The notes beneath the pieces are model-generated. The model saw nothing but the letters and a program-made list of their open reading frames with translations, was not told the DNA's origin and did no database searches. The position numbers were made by a program, and so were the translations under genes. From the NCBI RefSeq assembly GCF_027497195.1, contig NZ_CP114905.1, forward strand, positions 868,001 through 932,000: 64,000 nt of DNA. Direction: 5' to 3'. This document shows positions 41,195 through 51,339 of this stretch, piece after piece. Within the stretch, counting starts at the first letter, position 1. Every line of letters begins with the position of its first letter. Source of the stretch: Streptomyces sp. WMMC500 (GTDB taxonomy: Bacteria > Actinomycetota > Actinomycetes > Streptomycetales > Streptomycetaceae).

Positions 41195-42007
41195 CTACGG
41201 TTTCCGGCCGACCCCGCCCAGGACCGCCATCTCGACGGGGCTGCCGATGTCCACCGGCTCTGGCCGCCACAGCGGGCAGGACACCACGCCGGGCTCGACC
41301 GGTTCCAGACCGTCGAGGTAGCCGGCTATCTCCGCCTCGGTGCGCAGGTGGTACGGCACGGCGCCGGTGGCGTTGTAGCCGTCGATGGCCCGGGTGTACT
41401 TCTCGTTCCCGTCGACGCCGTCCCGTATCGCCAGGTAACTGCCGGACGGCAGCGGGTCCATCAGCCGCCGCACCACCGACCGGGCCTGCTCGTAGCCGTC
41501 GACGTGCGCCAGGATGCCCATCAGGATGACGGCGACGGGCCGGTCGAAGTCCAGGGTGCGCGCCGCGCCCGCGAGTATCGCCTCGGGGTCCTCCACGTCG
41601 GCGTCGAGGTACGCGGTCGCGCCCTCGCGGGTGCTGGTGAGCAGGCCGCGGGCGTGGGCGAGGACGAGCTTGTCGTTGTCGACGTAGACGATGCGGGACT
41701 CGGGGGCGATCCGCTGGGCCACCTCGTGGGTGTTGTCCGCGGTGGGCAGGCCGGTGCCGATGTCCAGGAACTGCCGTACGCCCGCCTCCCCGGCGAGGTG
41801 GGTGACGACCCGCCGGAGGAACTGCCGCCCGCTGCGGGCCAGATCGATGATCTCCGGGAAGACCTCCTGGAAGCGGGCGCTGGCGGCGCGGTCCGGCGCG
41901 TAGTTGTCCTTGCCGCCGATCCAGTGGTTGAAGATCCTCGCCGAGTGCGGCACCGACGTGTCGACGACCACCGGCTCGGCGCCGTCGTCGAATGTTTCCT
42001 CTGACAT
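41195..42007 (-). CDS. SAM-dependent methyltransferase, DUF574 family, second copy
   Basis: 270 residues. Signature VPHSARIFNHWIGGKDNYAPDRAAS, SAM motif FLDIGTGLPTADNTHEVAQ, IVYVDNDKLVLAHARGLL and DADVEDPE. Its sister at 20286-21101 shares the order of motifs but has diverged. It is followed on the same strand by the XRE-DUF5753 regulator, 122 bp away, a common pairing in Streptomyces genomes. Substrate unknown. Confidence 0.9.
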   Translation of the reverse strand: MSEETFDDGAEPVVVDTSVPHSARIFNHWIGGKDNYAPDRAASARFQEVFPEIIDLARSGRQFLRRVVTHLAGEAGVRQFLDIGTGLPTADNTHEVAQRIAPESRIVYVDNDKLVLAHARGLLTSTREGATAYLDADVEDPEAILAGAARTLDFDRPVAVILMGILAHVDGYEQARSVVRRLMDPLPSGSYLAIRDGVDGNEKYTRAIDGYNATGAVPYHLRTEAEIAGYLDGLEPVEPGVVSCPLWRPEPVDIGSPVEMAVLGGVGRKP

Positions 42008-42107
42008 GTACTCCACCGTCCGGGGTCGGGGGCGCGGCCCGGACAACGTAGCCGAGCCGAGGCCCGCCGTCACCCCGCGTCCGCGGGCCCGGTCGCCGGA
42101 CGTCCGG

Positions 42108-42896
42108 TCACGCCCCGTCGCCCGCGATGCCGCGGGACATCGCGAGGTGGCTCGCCAGCAGTCCGCCGTCCACCGGCAGGCCGACGCCGGTGATCCACGC
42201 CGCGTCGCGGGAGGCGAGGAAGGCCACCGCCGCCGCGATGTCGTCCGGTTCGCCGACGCGGCCCAGCGGGTAGTGCTCCACGACCCGGGCCAGGACCTCG
42301 GGCCGGTCCTGCCAGACGGCGGTGCGGACGGTCCCGGGCTCGACGAGGTTCACGCGCACGCCGCGCGCCGCGCTCTCCACGGCCAGGGTGCGGGTGAGGG
42401 AGGCGAGCGCGGCCTTGGCGGCGCTGTACGCGTGCTCGCCGTAGTGGCGTTCGGCGTTGACCGAGCCGATGTTGACGATCGCGGCCCGGCCGGGTGCGTC
42501 GGCCAGGAGCGGCAGCGCCGCGCGGGCGCAGCGCGCCGCGCCGTGCAGGGTGACCTCGAAGTCCTCGTACCAGTCGGGCTCCCGCCAGTCCTCGAAGCGG
42601 GGCGGGTCGCGGTGGACGGCGTAGGCGTTGTTGACCAGCACGTGCAGGCCGCCGAAGGAGTCCGCCGCGTGCGCGACCGCCGCCCGGACCGCCTCGCCGT
42701 CCGTCACGTCGCAGGCCCGCGGCTCGGCGGTGCCGCCGGCGGCGCGGATCGCCGCGGCGGCCCGCTCGGCGCGACCGCCGTCCCGGTCGGTGACCAGCAC
42801 GCGCGCGCCCTCCGCGGCGAACCGGCGCGCGACGGCCTCGCCTATGCCCTGCCCGGCGCCCGTGACGAGCGCCGCGTACCCCTCGAATCGCGTCAC
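42108..42896 (-). CDS. Short-chain dehydrogenase/reductase
   Basis: 262 residues, classical SDR. Nucleotide motif ALVTGAGQGIGEAVA, NNAY (usually NNAG), catalytic Ser in IVNIGSVNAERHYGEHAYSAAKAAL with Tyr and Lys (YSAAK), and a PG motif in LVEPGTVRT. It oxidises or reduces an alcohol/ketone with NAD(P)(H). TAGCCT (42903-42908 on the minus strand) ends 6 nt before the GTG start with no Shine-Dalgarno sequence, so the mRNA is probably leaderless. It lies downstream of the Tat-SDR gene on the same strand. Confidence 0.92.
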   Translation of the reverse strand: MTRFEGYAALVTGAGQGIGEAVARRFAAEGARVLVTDRDGGRAERAAAAIRAAGGTAEPRACDVTDGEAVRAAVAHAADSFGGLHVLVNNAYAVHRDPPRFEDWREPDWYEDFEVTLHGAARCARAALPLLADAPGRAAIVNIGSVNAERHYGEHAYSAAKAALASLTRTLAVESAARGVRVNLVEPGTVRTAVWQDRPEVLARVVEHYPLGRVGEPDDIAAAVAFLASRDAAWITGVGLPVDGGLLASHLAMSRGIAGDGA

Positions 42897-42938
42897 CGGG
42901 TCAGGCTAGCGGTCGTCCGGGACCGGCGGCCGGGCCCG

Positions 42939-43979
42939 TCAGAGCAGGTCGCCGTACCCCGAACCCTCCAGCACCGCGCGCTGGAACTCCGCGTGCACGG
43001 TGTGCACCTCGCCGAGGAACTCCGCCGCCCCCGCGACCGGCAGCCGCACCGGCCGCTCGGCGCTCGGCGTGCGGACCAGGCCGGCGATGGCGTCGGCGAC
43101 CTCCTGCGGGTCGGGGAGCCCCGGCTCCTCGACGAGGTGGTCCTCCGTACGCCGTGCCAGGTCACCGTACGCGGCACGGCGCCGGGCGGCGTCGCGGTCG
43201 AGCCCGCGGAGGTACCGGTCGTAGTAGCGGACGGCGTTGGGGGCGACGAAGTCCGTGTCGTACGCCCCGGGCTCGACGATGACGACGTCGACGCCGAGCC
43301 TGCGCAGTTCGTACCGCGAGGCCTCGGCCATCGCCTCCATCGCCCACTTGGTGCCGACGTACGCGCCCATGAAGGGGAACACGAACCGGCCGAGCGCCGT
43401 CGTCGTCTGCACCACGAGTCCCTCCCCCCGGGCGCGCATGGCCGGCAGCACCGCGCGGTTCATGCGCAGGTGACCGAAGACGTTGGTCTCGAACACGGCG
43501 CGCACGTCGTCGACGCTGAGCGTCTCCAGGATCGCGGGATAGAAGACGCCCGCGTTGTTCACCAGCACGTCGACCCGGCCGGCGCGGCCCAGGACGCGCT
43601 CGACGCCGCGGGCGACGGAGTCGTCGTCGCGGACGTCGATGTCGACCACCTGCAGGGCGAGGTCCTCCTCCGCGGCGAGGGTGCGGAGCTTGCGCGCCGC
43701 CGCCGCGTTGGCGCCACGGGTGTCGCGCATGGAGGCGAACACCGCCAGGCCCTCGCGGGCCAGCGTGAGTGCGGTGAGATGGCCGAAACCGCTGCTCGTG
43801 CCGGTGATCAGGGCCACCTTGCGGTCCCCGCGGCCCGGCTCTTCCGCCCCCTCCTGCCGGTCCGCCGCGGCGGCGGGCCGGCCGGTGGCGCCGGGCAGGG
43901 GCCCGGCCGCCGCGACCGCGCCGGCCGCGACCGCGCCGCCGAGCACCGTCCTGCGCTGGATGTGCCGTTCTGTCGGCAT
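42939..43979 (-). CDS. Short-chain dehydrogenase with an N-terminal Tat signal peptide
   Basis: 346 residues. Residues 1-40 look like a twin-arginine signal (HIQRRTVLGGAVAAGAVAAAG...AAAADR). The SDR follows: VALITGTSSGFGHLT, NNAGVF, QTTTALG and the YVGTK catalytic pair, with Thr where Ser is usual. Export of a cofactor-loaded dehydrogenase fits Tat biology but is rare for an SDR. The divergent MarR gene and a perfect 15-bp repeat between them point to MarR control. Function unknown. Confidence 0.82.
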   Translation of the reverse strand: MPTERHIQRRTVLGGAVAAGAVAAAGPLPGATGRPAAAADRQEGAEEPGRGDRKVALITGTSSGFGHLTALTLAREGLAVFASMRDTRGANAAAARKLRTLAAEEDLALQVVDIDVRDDDSVARGVERVLGRAGRVDVLVNNAGVFYPAILETLSVDDVRAVFETNVFGHLRMNRAVLPAMRARGEGLVVQTTTALGRFVFPFMGAYVGTKWAMEAMAEASRYELRRLGVDVVIVEPGAYDTDFVAPNAVRYYDRYLRGLDRDAARRRAAYGDLARRTEDHLVEEPGLPDPQEVADAIAGLVRTPSAERPVRLPVAGAAEFLGEVHTVHAEFQRAVLEGSGYGDLL

Positions 43980-44002
43980 GACGACTCCGATTCCGTTGTG
44001 AC

Positions 44003-44017
44003 TCGCAACAGTTGCGA
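44003..44017. promoter_or_regulatory. Predicted MarR operator
   Basis: TCGCAAC-A-GTTGCGA, a perfect 7+1+7 inverted repeat in the 127-bp region between the Tat-SDR gene and the divergent marR gene, about 24 bp upstream of the SDR start. AT-rich for this genome, as MarR sites usually are. Confidence 0.65.
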
Positions 44018-44106
44018 ATCGCTACGGAAAGCCTCGCGGGACCCGGCGAAAATCCCGGTAAAGGAGCGGACCCGCCGGGCCCTTGCCACCGGCTACGATC
44101 CGGAGG

Positions 44107-44628
44107 ATGAACCAGCCCGAGCCGCGCCCCCCGTCGCTGCTCGACCTGCCGTCGTACCTGACCGGCCAGGTTTCCCGCTACGGCCGCCGCCGGCTGGCGG
44201 AGGTGCTGGCCCGCGAGGAACTGCTCCTGGTGCACCACGCGATCCTCTGCGCGCTCGGCGACGCCGGACCGCGGTCGCAGCAGCAGGTCGCCGACGCCCT
44301 CGACCTCGACAAGAGCCATCTCGTCGGCCGGATCGACCTGCTGGAGGAGCGCGGCCTCGTCAGCCGTACCCGCGACCCCGCGGACCGCCGCCGCCACCGC
44401 CTCGCCCTCACCCCGGCCGGGCGCCGGCTGCTCGACCGTCTCCGCCCGGTGGCCGCGGAGTCACAGCGCCCGCTGCTCGCCGCGTTGTCCGCACCGGAGC
44501 GGGAGCAGTTGATGTCCCTGCTGCGCCGGGCGCTGGCGGCCAACGACGCCGCCCGCCTCGGCGACCGGGGCGCGGACGGTGACCTTCCGCTGCACACCGC
44601 CGACGACGACGAGGCACCGGCCCTCTGA
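44107..44628 (+). CDS. MarR-family regulator
   Basis: 173 residues. Winged helix at about 45-125: VHHAILCALGDAGPRSQQQVADALDLDKSHLVGRIDLLEERGLVSRTRDPADRRRHRLALTPAGRRLLDRL, with the wing DPADRRRHRLALT. It probably represses the divergent Tat-SDR gene, and the perfect repeat at 44003-44017 is its likely site. TACGAT ends 7 nt before the ATG and the GGAGG is too close to act as a ribosome site, so the mRNA is probably leaderless. Ligand unknown. Confidence 0.92.
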   Translation: MNQPEPRPPSLLDLPSYLTGQVSRYGRRRLAEVLAREELLLVHHAILCALGDAGPRSQQQVADALDLDKSHLVGRIDLLEERGLVSRTRDPADRRRHRLALTPAGRRLLDRLRPVAAESQRPLLAALSAPEREQLMSLLRRALAANDAARLGDRGADGDLPLHTADDDEAPAL

Positions 44629-44670
44629 GCCGGTGCCACCACCGCCCCGCCCTTCGACGGCGCGAGAGCG

Positions 44671-45357
44671 TCAGGCGCCCTCGCCGTAGAGGCGGGCGAC
44701 GTCCTTCGAGTCGAGCCAGCCGCTGTACGTCGGCGACTGCGGCCAGCCCTCCGGCGAGTCCTGCCACTCCTCCTGCCGCCCGTACGGCAGCACGTCGACC
44801 AGCGGGAAGGTGTGGCTGAGCTGCTCGGAGCCGCGGCCGTTGGTGTGCCAGGTGCGGTAGACGGTGTCGCCGTCGCGCAGGAAGACGTTGAACCCGAAGC
44901 CGCCGCCGGGCGGGGCGTCGACGTCGGTGCCGAACTGGCTGTTCGCGGTGGAATACCAGGGCATCCGGTTGCCGACGCGCTTCTTGTACGCGAGCGCCTC
45001 GTCGATCGGACCCTGGGTGACGATGACGAACCGCGCGTCGTAGGGGTCGAGGAAGCCGAGCCGGGTGTACTGCGTGGTGAGGCTCGTGCAGCCTCCGCAC
45101 TGCCACTCCTTGCCCTCGAACCACATGTGGTTGTAGACGATGAGCTGGGACTTGCCGTCGAAGACGTCGACCAGCCGGACCGGTCCCTCCTCGCCCTCCA
45201 GGGTGTAGTCGGGCATCTCGACCATCGGCAGCCGGCGCCGCTGCGCGGCGATGGCGTCCAGCTCCCGGGTCGCGGCCTTCTCGCGGACGCGGAGCGCGTC
45301 CAGCTCGCGCCGCCAGGTCTCGGTGTCGACGACGGGCGGCAGTGCCTTGGCGGTCAT
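44671..45357 (-). CDS. DUF899 thioredoxin-like protein
   Basis: 228 residues. The DUF899 family is recognised by WRRELDALRVREKAATRELDAIAAQRRRLPMV, VDVFDGKSQLIVYNHMWF and the Cys pair in EWQCGGCTSL, followed by WYSTANSQFGTDV and GFNVFLRDGDTVYRTWHTNGRG. The thioredoxin-like fold suggests a redox or peroxiredoxin-type role; members are small cytosolic proteins. It converges with the marR gene and shows no operon partner. Confidence 0.9.
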   Translation of the reverse strand: MTAKALPPVVDTETWRRELDALRVREKAATRELDAIAAQRRRLPMVEMPDYTLEGEEGPVRLVDVFDGKSQLIVYNHMWFEGKEWQCGGCTSLTTQYTRLGFLDPYDARFVIVTQGPIDEALAYKKRVGNRMPWYSTANSQFGTDVDAPPGGGFGFNVFLRDGDTVYRTWHTNGRGSEQLSHTFPLVDVLPYGRQEEWQDSPEGWPQSPTYSGWLDSKDVARLYGEGA

Positions 45358-45461
45358 GGGTACTCCTCCGGCTTTCAGGAATGGCCTTTCCGTACGAATA
45401 GACCTCCGGGGCCCGCGGAACTCATCGCTCGGCGCGACGACACCCGGTCACGTACGGCATC

Positions 45462-46367
45462 TCACCCGGTCGCCCGGCCGCGGCCGGCATCGGACGGCGC
45501 AGACGGCGCGGGCGGCGCCGCGCGGTACGGCCGGGCGGCCAGCAGCCGGACCGCGTCGGCCGAGGCGGGGTCGCGGGGGGTGTAGACCTCCAGGCGGTGG
45601 CCCGGGCTGTCCGGCTGGAGCCAGACCTGGTAGTCGACGTCGAGCGCGCCGACGGTGGGGTGCCGCAGACGCATGGCGCCCACGGTGCAGTCGGCGACGT
45701 CGCCCGCCGCCCACAGCTCCGCGAAGTCCGTGCTGCCCATGGCGAGTTCGCCGATCAGCTCGGCGAGGCGGGCGTCGGTGGGGTAGCGGCCGGCGGTCAG
45801 CCGCAGGTACGCGACGTGGATACGGGCCAGCTCCGCCCAGTTGGCGTGCAGGTCCCGGACCAGCGGGTCGAGGAAGAACATCCGGGGTACCGACGGCCGG
45901 CGCACGGGGTCGTGGGGCGCGTCGGCGTCGACGTGCTCGGCGACGAGCGCGTGGCCGGTGCGGTTCCAGGCCAGCACGTCGCCGCGGCGGCCCAGCACGA
46001 CGGCCGGCGTCGTCTCCGCCAGGGCCGTGAGCAGCGCCAGCACCCGTGGGTGCGGCTGCTCGGGCGCCGGGCGGACCAGCCGCGGCGCGGCGGGGCGGCG
46101 GGCCAGGTTGTGCAGGTGGGCCGTCTCGGCCGGGTCCAGCCGCAGCACCCGCGCCAGCGCGTCGAGCACCTGCCGGGAGGCGGTCCCGGCCTGCCCCTGC
46201 TCCAGCCGCGTGTAGTACCCGGCGCTCACCCCGGCGAGCTGCGCCAGCTCCTCCCGGCGCAGGCCCGGCACGCGGCGCGTGGCGCCGTAGGTGCCGAGTC
46301 CGGCGGCGGCGGGCGTGAGGCGGTCGCGGCGGGTCTTCAGGTACGCGCCGAGGCTCTCCAGTTCCAT
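45462..46367 (-). CDS. XRE regulator with MmyB-like ligand-binding domain
   Basis: 301 residues. HTH at about 5-70: LGAYLKTRRDRLTPAAAGL and RRVPGLRREELAQLAGVSAGYYTRLEQGQ, the standard start of MmyB-type regulators. The PAS-like MmyB ligand domain covers about 110-280 (VLGRRGDVLAWNRTGHALV, FLDPLVRDLHANW). These sense fatty acids or similar lipids. A TAGCCT box ends 7 nt before the ATG with no Shine-Dalgarno, so the mRNA is probably leaderless. It is divergent from the DHA2 exporter, its likely target. Confidence 0.92.
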   Translation of the reverse strand: MELESLGAYLKTRRDRLTPAAAGLGTYGATRRVPGLRREELAQLAGVSAGYYTRLEQGQAGTASRQVLDALARVLRLDPAETAHLHNLARRPAAPRLVRPAPEQPHPRVLALLTALAETTPAVVLGRRGDVLAWNRTGHALVAEHVDADAPHDPVRRPSVPRMFFLDPLVRDLHANWAELARIHVAYLRLTAGRYPTDARLAELIGELAMGSTDFAELWAAGDVADCTVGAMRLRHPTVGALDVDYQVWLQPDSPGHRLEVYTPRDPASADAVRLLAARPYRAAPPAPSAPSDAGRGRATG

Positions 46368-46475
46368 GGTCCCGAGGCTACGTCCGCCCGGGCGGGGGCG
46401 GGCCGGCCCCGGGTATCCCTGCCGGGGGTACCCACGAGACGGGGATGGCCGGCGGACGCGCGGCGGAGCACCGTC

Positions 46476-47990
46476 GTGGCCATGGACGGACGGCGTGCTT
46501 CTTCTCCTCCTGCCCCCGGACCGCGGGCGTGGCTCGGCCTGCTCGTGGTGCTCGGCCCGGTGCTGCTGGTCGCGATGGACGGCTCTGTGCTGTTCCTGGC
46601 GATGGCCCGGATCTCGGCGGAGCTGTCCCCTTCCGCGGACCAGGCGCTGTGGATCCTGGACGGCTACGGGTTCGCCGTCGGCTCCCTGCTCGTCGCGTTC
46701 GGGAGCATCGGCGACCGGTACGGCCGGCTCCGGCTGCTGATGACCGGCACGGCGGTGTTCGGCGCCGCCTCGGCGGGCGCGGCGTTCGCGCCGTCGGCCG
46801 AGCTGCTCATCGCCTTCCGGGTGCTGATGGGGGTGGCCGGCGCCACGCTGCTGCCCTCCGCGCTCGCGGTGCTGAGCGAGCTGTTCACCGACGCGCGGCG
46901 GCGGGCGCAGGCCATCGGGATCTTCGCGGCGGCCTTCGCGGCGGGCTTCGCGATCGGTCCGGTCGTCGGGGGCCAGTTGCTCGCGCACTTCTGGTGGGGG
47001 TCCGTGTTCCTGGTCAACCTTCCCGTCGTCGCGCTCTTCCTGCTGCTGGCCCCGCGGCTGCTGCGCGAGGTACGCGCCGGAGGGCCCGGCCGCGTCGACG
47101 CCCCGAGCGTCGCGCTGTCCGCCGCGGGCATCCTGCTGGCCGTCTACGGGATCAAGCGCGCGGCGGCCGGGGGCCCGGCGGCCGTCCCGCTCGTCGCGGC
47201 CGCCGTCGGCATCGTCCTGCTGTACCGGTTCGTACGCCGCCAACTGCGGCTTGAGCACCCTCTGATCGACCTCCGCCTCTTCCGCGACCGGGTGTTCGCG
47301 ATCGCGGCCGTCACCGGGCTGCTGCCGCTGGCGGCCTGGTCGGCGGTGGCGTACCTGGGCGGGATCTACCTGCAGTCCGTTCGCGGTCTCGACGTCTTCG
47401 ACGCGGCCCTCGTCACGCTCCCCGGCGCCGTCGTGCTCACCGTCACGTGCGTGGTGACCCCCGCGGTGGTGGCGCGCACCGGCACCAGGGCCGCGCTGCT
47501 CACCTGCCACTTCGTCATCGCCGGCGGGCTGCTGCTGATCCTGCCCACGGGTGTCTCGGGCGGCACGGGCTGGTACGTCGCGGCCACCGTCGTCGCCGGG
47601 GTCGGCTACGGCATCTCCTTCAGCGTCGTCGCCGACACCGCCGTCGCGGCGGTGCCGCCGGAGCGCGCGGGGTCGGCCGGGGCGATCGCCGAGACCAGCA
47701 ACGAGATCGGCAACGCCCTCGGCATCGCGCTGCTCGGTTCGCTGGCGGCGCTGGTCTTCCGGCTGCGGGGGCCGGACCTGGCCGGCACGCTCACCGAGAC
47801 GTTGCGGGTGCCGGGCATCACGGCGGCGGCGGCCGGGGAGGCGGAGGCCGCCTTCGTCGCGGGGCTGCACGCCGCGGCGCTGGTCGCGGCGCTGCTGCAC
47901 GCGGCGCTCGGGGTGTTCACGCTGCGGCACCTGCCGCGGGGCGGGGTGCCGGAGCGGCAGGAGAGGGGCGCCGGGGCGCAGGTGCGGTGA
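46476..47990 (+). CDS. DHA2-family (14-TMS) MFS drug exporter
   Basis: 504 residues. Typical DHA2 features: [22 protein letters not shown] in TMS1 (the LDxTIVNVALP region), [45 protein letters not shown] (motif C area) and many later helices. It probably exports hydrophobic drugs, detergents or the product of a neighbouring pathway. GTG 46476 follows GGAG at 7 nt; an ATG two codons later is possible. The divergent XRE/MmyB gene may regulate it. Confidence 0.87.
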   Translation: MAMDGRRASSPPAPGPRAWLGLLVVLGPVLLVAMDGSVLFLAMARISAELSPSADQALWILDGYGFAVGSLLVAFGSIGDRYGRLRLLMTGTAVFGAASAGAAFAPSAELLIAFRVLMGVAGATLLPSALAVLSELFTDARRRAQAIGIFAAAFAAGFAIGPVVGGQLLAHFWWGSVFLVNLPVVALFLLLAPRLLREVRAGGPGRVDAPSVALSAAGILLAVYGIKRAAAGGPAAVPLVAAAVGIVLLYRFVRRQLRLEHPLIDLRLFRDRVFAIAAVTGLLPLAAWSAVAYLGGIYLQSVRGLDVFDAALVTLPGAVVLTVTCVVTPAVVARTGTRAALLTCHFVIAGGLLLILPTGVSGGTGWYVAATVVAGVGYGISFSVVADTAVAAVPPERAGSAGAIAETSNEIGNALGIALLGSLAALVFRLRGPDLAGTLTETLRVPGITAAAAGEAEAAFVAGLHAAALVAALLHAALGVFTLRHLPRGGVPERQERGAGAQVR

Positions 47991-48061
47991 GGGGGCGGGG
48001 CGGGGGGTGGGTCCGTACTCCGGACGCCCCCGGGCCCGGGTGCGGGATCCGGGCCGCCCCC

Positions 48062-48994
48062 TCAGGCCGCGGCCGCGCCGCCCCCGGCCGCGTCGCCTGT
48101 CGCCGCCTCGCCGCGCGCCGCCTCGTCGAGCATCGGCCGCAGATGGGCGTACGCCCAGGCGGCGAGGGTGGTGGGGGTGGTGGTGACCGGGTCCCGCGGC
48201 TGCTCCGGGACGAAGTCGCGGGTGCCCGCGGCCATGCCGACGATGCCGTCCACGGCGCCCGGCGGCAGCCCCGCCGCGCCCAGCGCCGCGCGGACGTCGT
48301 CGTCGCTGACGGTCTCGACCCGCACCGGCCGGCCCAGCGCCCCGGTCAGGATCTCGGCGACCTGCACGAAGCTGAGGTCCTCGGGCCCGTGGACGCCCTG
48401 GACCACGCGGCCCCTCCAGTCGTCGGCGAGCAGCCGCGCGGCGACGACGTCGCCGACGTCGCGCGGGTCGACCCACGCCATGGGGCGCTCGGGCCGGAAC
48501 TGCGTGGTGAGCACGCCGCGGGCCAGGTCGTCCAGGGCGTGGTGGAGGTTGGTGAAGAAGTAGCCGCAGCGCAGGTGCAGGGTGTCGGCGCCGGTGGCGT
48601 CGAGGCTCTCCTCGATCCGGCCGAGCGCGTCGATGTGCCCCGCGCCGTGACGCAGCTCCGCGCCGACGCTGCTGAGCAGCACGACCCGCGCGACGTCCCC
48701 GGCGCGGGCGGCGTCGACGACGCCGGCGGCCGTCCGCTCGGAGGTCCCGACGGGGTCGGCGTCGGTGGGCGGCGTGGGGTCGACCCAGAAGACGGTCCGC
48801 GCGCCGGCGGTCGCCTCGCGGACGAATCCGGTGTCGGTCAGGTCGCCGCGCCGTACGTCGACGAGGTCGCGGGTCACCGGGTCGAGGCGCGCGGGGTCCC
48901 GGACGAGGACCCGGGGGCGTACGCCGGCCTGGAGGAGGAGGCGGACGACGCGGGATCCGACGTGGCCGGTGGGGGTGGTGACGGCGATGGTCAT
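48062..48994 (-). CDS. NmrA-like NAD(P)-binding protein
   Basis: 310 residues. An atypical [25 protein letters not shown] at the N-terminus (the TGxxGxxG-like motif), [21 protein letters not shown] and [13 protein letters not shown]. The classical YxxxK is not evident. NmrA-like proteins sense the NADP+/NADPH ratio or act as quinone reductases (QorB-like). The last 20 residues are Ala/Gly-rich. It converges with the exporter gene and is divergent from the beta-lactamase gene. Confidence 0.88.
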   Translation of the reverse strand: MTIAVTTPTGHVGSRVVRLLLQAGVRPRVLVRDPARLDPVTRDLVDVRRGDLTDTGFVREATAGARTVFWVDPTPPTDADPVGTSERTAAGVVDAARAGDVARVVLLSSVGAELRHGAGHIDALGRIEESLDATGADTLHLRCGYFFTNLHHALDDLARGVLTTQFRPERPMAWVDPRDVGDVVAARLLADDWRGRVVQGVHGPEDLSFVQVAEILTGALGRPVRVETVSDDDVRAALGAAGLPPGAVDGIVGMAAGTRDFVPEQPRDPVTTTPTTLAAWAYAHLRPMLDEAARGEAATGDAAGGGAAAA

Positions 48995-49135
48995 GGGTGG
49001 TGCCTCTCTCTGTGGGCTCCCGGCCACCGTAGAAGCGAAGGAGGACAGATCCCGGCCGCCTTCGCGGTGTGGACGCGTGATCACCTGATGGGCGAGGGTG
49101 GGGGCTGCACAGCTCACCCCCGGAGGTCCCGGAAC

Positions 49136-50077
49136 ATGCGGCTCACCCGCACCCGCCGTGCGGCGGTCGGCGCGCTCTGCGCCCTCGTCCTCGTACCGCT
49201 GACGTCCTGCGGCGAGGACGGCCCGCCGGCGAAGCCGCCGCCGTCGCCGTCGCGCACGGCCACTCCCCCGCCGGAGCCGTACGCGCGCGAACTGGCGGCC
49301 CTGGAGCGGGAGTACGAGGCGCGCCTCGGGGTCTACGCGGTCGACACGGGCTCGGGACGGGAGGTCGCTTACCACGCCGGCGAACGCTTCCCGAACGCCT
49401 CGACGTTCAAGGCACTGGCCGCCGGCGTCGTGCTCCGCACGCGCCCGGCGCGGGAGCTGGACCGGGTGATCACGTACTCCGCGGACGACCTGATCGCCCA
49501 CTCCCCCGTGACCGCCGAGCACGTCGCCACGGGGATGACCCTGCGCGACCTCTGCGAGGCCGCCGTCCGCTTCAGCGACAACGCCGCCGCCAACCTGATC
49601 CTCGCCGAACTCGGCGGCCCGGCGGGCATGGACGCGGAACTGGAGGCGATCGGCGACGACGTCACCCGCATGGTGCGCGACGAGCCGGAGCTGAGCCGCT
49701 GGACCCCGGGCGACACCCGTGACACGAGCACACCCCGCGCGCTGGCGCGCGACCTGCGCGCGTTCGTCCTCGGCGACGCGCTGGACCGGCCCGGCCGCGC
49801 CCTGCTCACCACGTGGCTGCGCACCAACACCACCGGCGACACCCTGATCCGCGCCGGAGTGCCCGACGGCTGGGAGGTCGGCGACAAGACCGGCACGGGC
49901 GGCACGTACGGCGCGCGCAACGACATCGCGGTGCTCTGGCCGCCGGATCGCGCGCCCCTCGTGGTGGCGATCATGTCCAACCGCACGGAACGGGACGCGA
50001 CGGCCGACGACGAACTGCTGGCAGCGGCGGCGTCCGAGGTGGCGGCGGCGCTCCCGCCCCGCGACGGCTCCCCGTGA
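49136..50077 (+). CDS. Class A beta-lactamase, lipoprotein form
   Basis: 313 residues. A lipobox signal (LVPLTSC, Cys25) and a Pro-rich linker anchor it to the membrane. Active-site elements: STFK (Ser89-Lys92), SDN in RFSDNAAAN, the omega-loop Glu in [18 protein letters not shown] and KTG in VGDKTGTGG. All class A residues are present, so it should hydrolyse penicillins. GGAGG precedes the ATG. Streptomyces genomes often carry such chromosomal enzymes; no BlaR/BlaI regulator or LysR gene is adjacent. Confidence 0.95.
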   Translation: MRLTRTRRAAVGALCALVLVPLTSCGEDGPPAKPPPSPSRTATPPPEPYARELAALEREYEARLGVYAVDTGSGREVAYHAGERFPNASTFKALAAGVVLRTRPARELDRVITYSADDLIAHSPVTAEHVATGMTLRDLCEAAVRFSDNAAANLILAELGGPAGMDAELEAIGDDVTRMVRDEPELSRWTPGDTRDTSTPRALARDLRAFVLGDALDRPGRALLTTWLRTNTTGDTLIRAGVPDGWEVGDKTGTGGTYGARNDIAVLWPPDRAPLVVAIMSNRTERDATADDELLAAAASEVAAALPPRDGSP

Positions 50078-50140
50078 GCCGGCGCGGCGACGGGCGGCGG
50101 GTCGTTCCCTCCACCCGGCGGCGACCGTCGAGGACGAGGC

Positions 50141-51244
50141 TCAGGGCGGGGGTGACCGCCGCGGCGTGCTCGCGGCCGCGTTCGGCGACGGACGGCAGCG
50201 GCGCAGTTCGGGGGGCGGTTCGCCGGTGGTGAGTTCGTCCGCGACGAGGCGTCCCGCGGTGGGGGCGAGGGTGACGGCGGAGTGCATCACGGCGACGTAT
50301 GCGGAGCGGTCGGGTGTCGCGTATCCGATGAGCGGTCCGCGGGGCGGCACCGGCCGGTGGCCGAGGCCGTAGTCGAGCACGCGGCAGGTGCCGGCGCCGT
50401 GGAAGGCGTCCTTGAGGTGGCGGAGGGCGACTTCTGCGGCCCGGGCCAGGGCCTGCGGCGAGGTGCCGGCCACACGCGGAAGGGTCATGAGGAGTTCGCC
50501 GTCGCGGACCTCGCGGACCTCGAACTCCGGGGTCGACACGATGGTCCTGACGAGTCCGGGCGGCGCCGCGACCCGGACCCGGAAGGCCGGGGACACGGAG
50601 ACGGGCACGTCCGCGGGCAGCGGCGCGGACAGTTCGGCGACGCCGGTGCCGGCGGCGAGGACGACGGTCGCCGCGGGGTGGACACCGGCCGGTGTCCGCA
50701 CGCCGACGACCCGGCCGGCCGAGAACTCCAGCGACCGCACGGCCGCGCCGAGGACCACCGCCGCACCGCGGGCCCGCGCGGCGGCGATCAGCGCGCGGGT
50801 CATCGCCGCCGGGTCGAGACCCCCGTCGCCGGGGATGTGGACGGCGTGCGCGGGCGGGGTGCGCAGGTGGGGTTCCAGCGCCGCGATGTCGTCCCGTGCG
50901 ACCCGGTGACCGCCCGGCACCGCCGGAGAGCCGGCCCGCTCGCCGGTCCACGACAGCGAGCCCGTCCAGCGCACGGCGTAGTCCGGTACCTCGGCCTCCA
51001 GCCGCCGGTGGTCGGCGAGCACCGACCCGCGCAGATCCTCCGCGCCGCCGGGCCAGTCACCGCCGGCGCCGCCGATCCAGGCGAAGGAGGCGCCGGTGAC
51101 ACCGGCCGCGGCCGCCGGCTCCCGGTCGAGCAGCGTCACACCTGCGCCGAGACGCGCCAGGTGATACGTCACGGAGGCGCCGACGACTCCGGCGCCGACC
51201 ACGACGACGCCGTTCCGTGACGGGGGTGGGCCCACGGGCACCAT
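50141..51244 (-). CDS. DAO-type FAD-dependent oxidoreductase
   Basis: 367 residues. FAD motif VVVVGAGVVGASVTYHLARLG at residues 13-33, LLDREP acid motif, and the C-terminal FAD segment ATPDRSAYVAVMHSAVTLAPTAGRLVADEL. It resembles D-amino acid or glycine oxidases and sarcosine oxidase-like enzymes. The substrate is unknown; there is no adjacent amine or amino acid gene. The C-terminal tail is Arg/Pro-rich. ATG follows GAGGTGATCC. Confidence 0.87.
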   Translation of the reverse strand: MVPVGPPPSRNGVVVVGAGVVGASVTYHLARLGAGVTLLDREPAAAAGVTGASFAWIGGAGGDWPGGAEDLRGSVLADHRRLEAEVPDYAVRWTGSLSWTGERAGSPAVPGGHRVARDDIAALEPHLRTPPAHAVHIPGDGGLDPAAMTRALIAAARARGAAVVLGAAVRSLEFSAGRVVGVRTPAGVHPAATVVLAAGTGVAELSAPLPADVPVSVSPAFRVRVAAPPGLVRTIVSTPEFEVREVRDGELLMTLPRVAGTSPQALARAAEVALRHLKDAFHGAGTCRVLDYGLGHRPVPPRGPLIGYATPDRSAYVAVMHSAVTLAPTAGRLVADELTTGEPPPELRRCRPSPNAAASTPRRSPPP

Positions 51245-51339
51245 GGATCACCTCGGCAGCAGTGTCGCATCTCGGGGCCCGGCAGCGCCGGGTGCGCGGC
51301 CCGGCCGGGGGTCGGAACCGGTGTGTCAGCGGCCGCTGT

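Noticed and set aside
46368..48476. Upstream extension of the MmyB regulator frame to 1004 codons
   Set aside because: The extra part is antisense to the DHA2 exporter and low-complexity; the HTH start at 46367 has a proper leaderless promoter.
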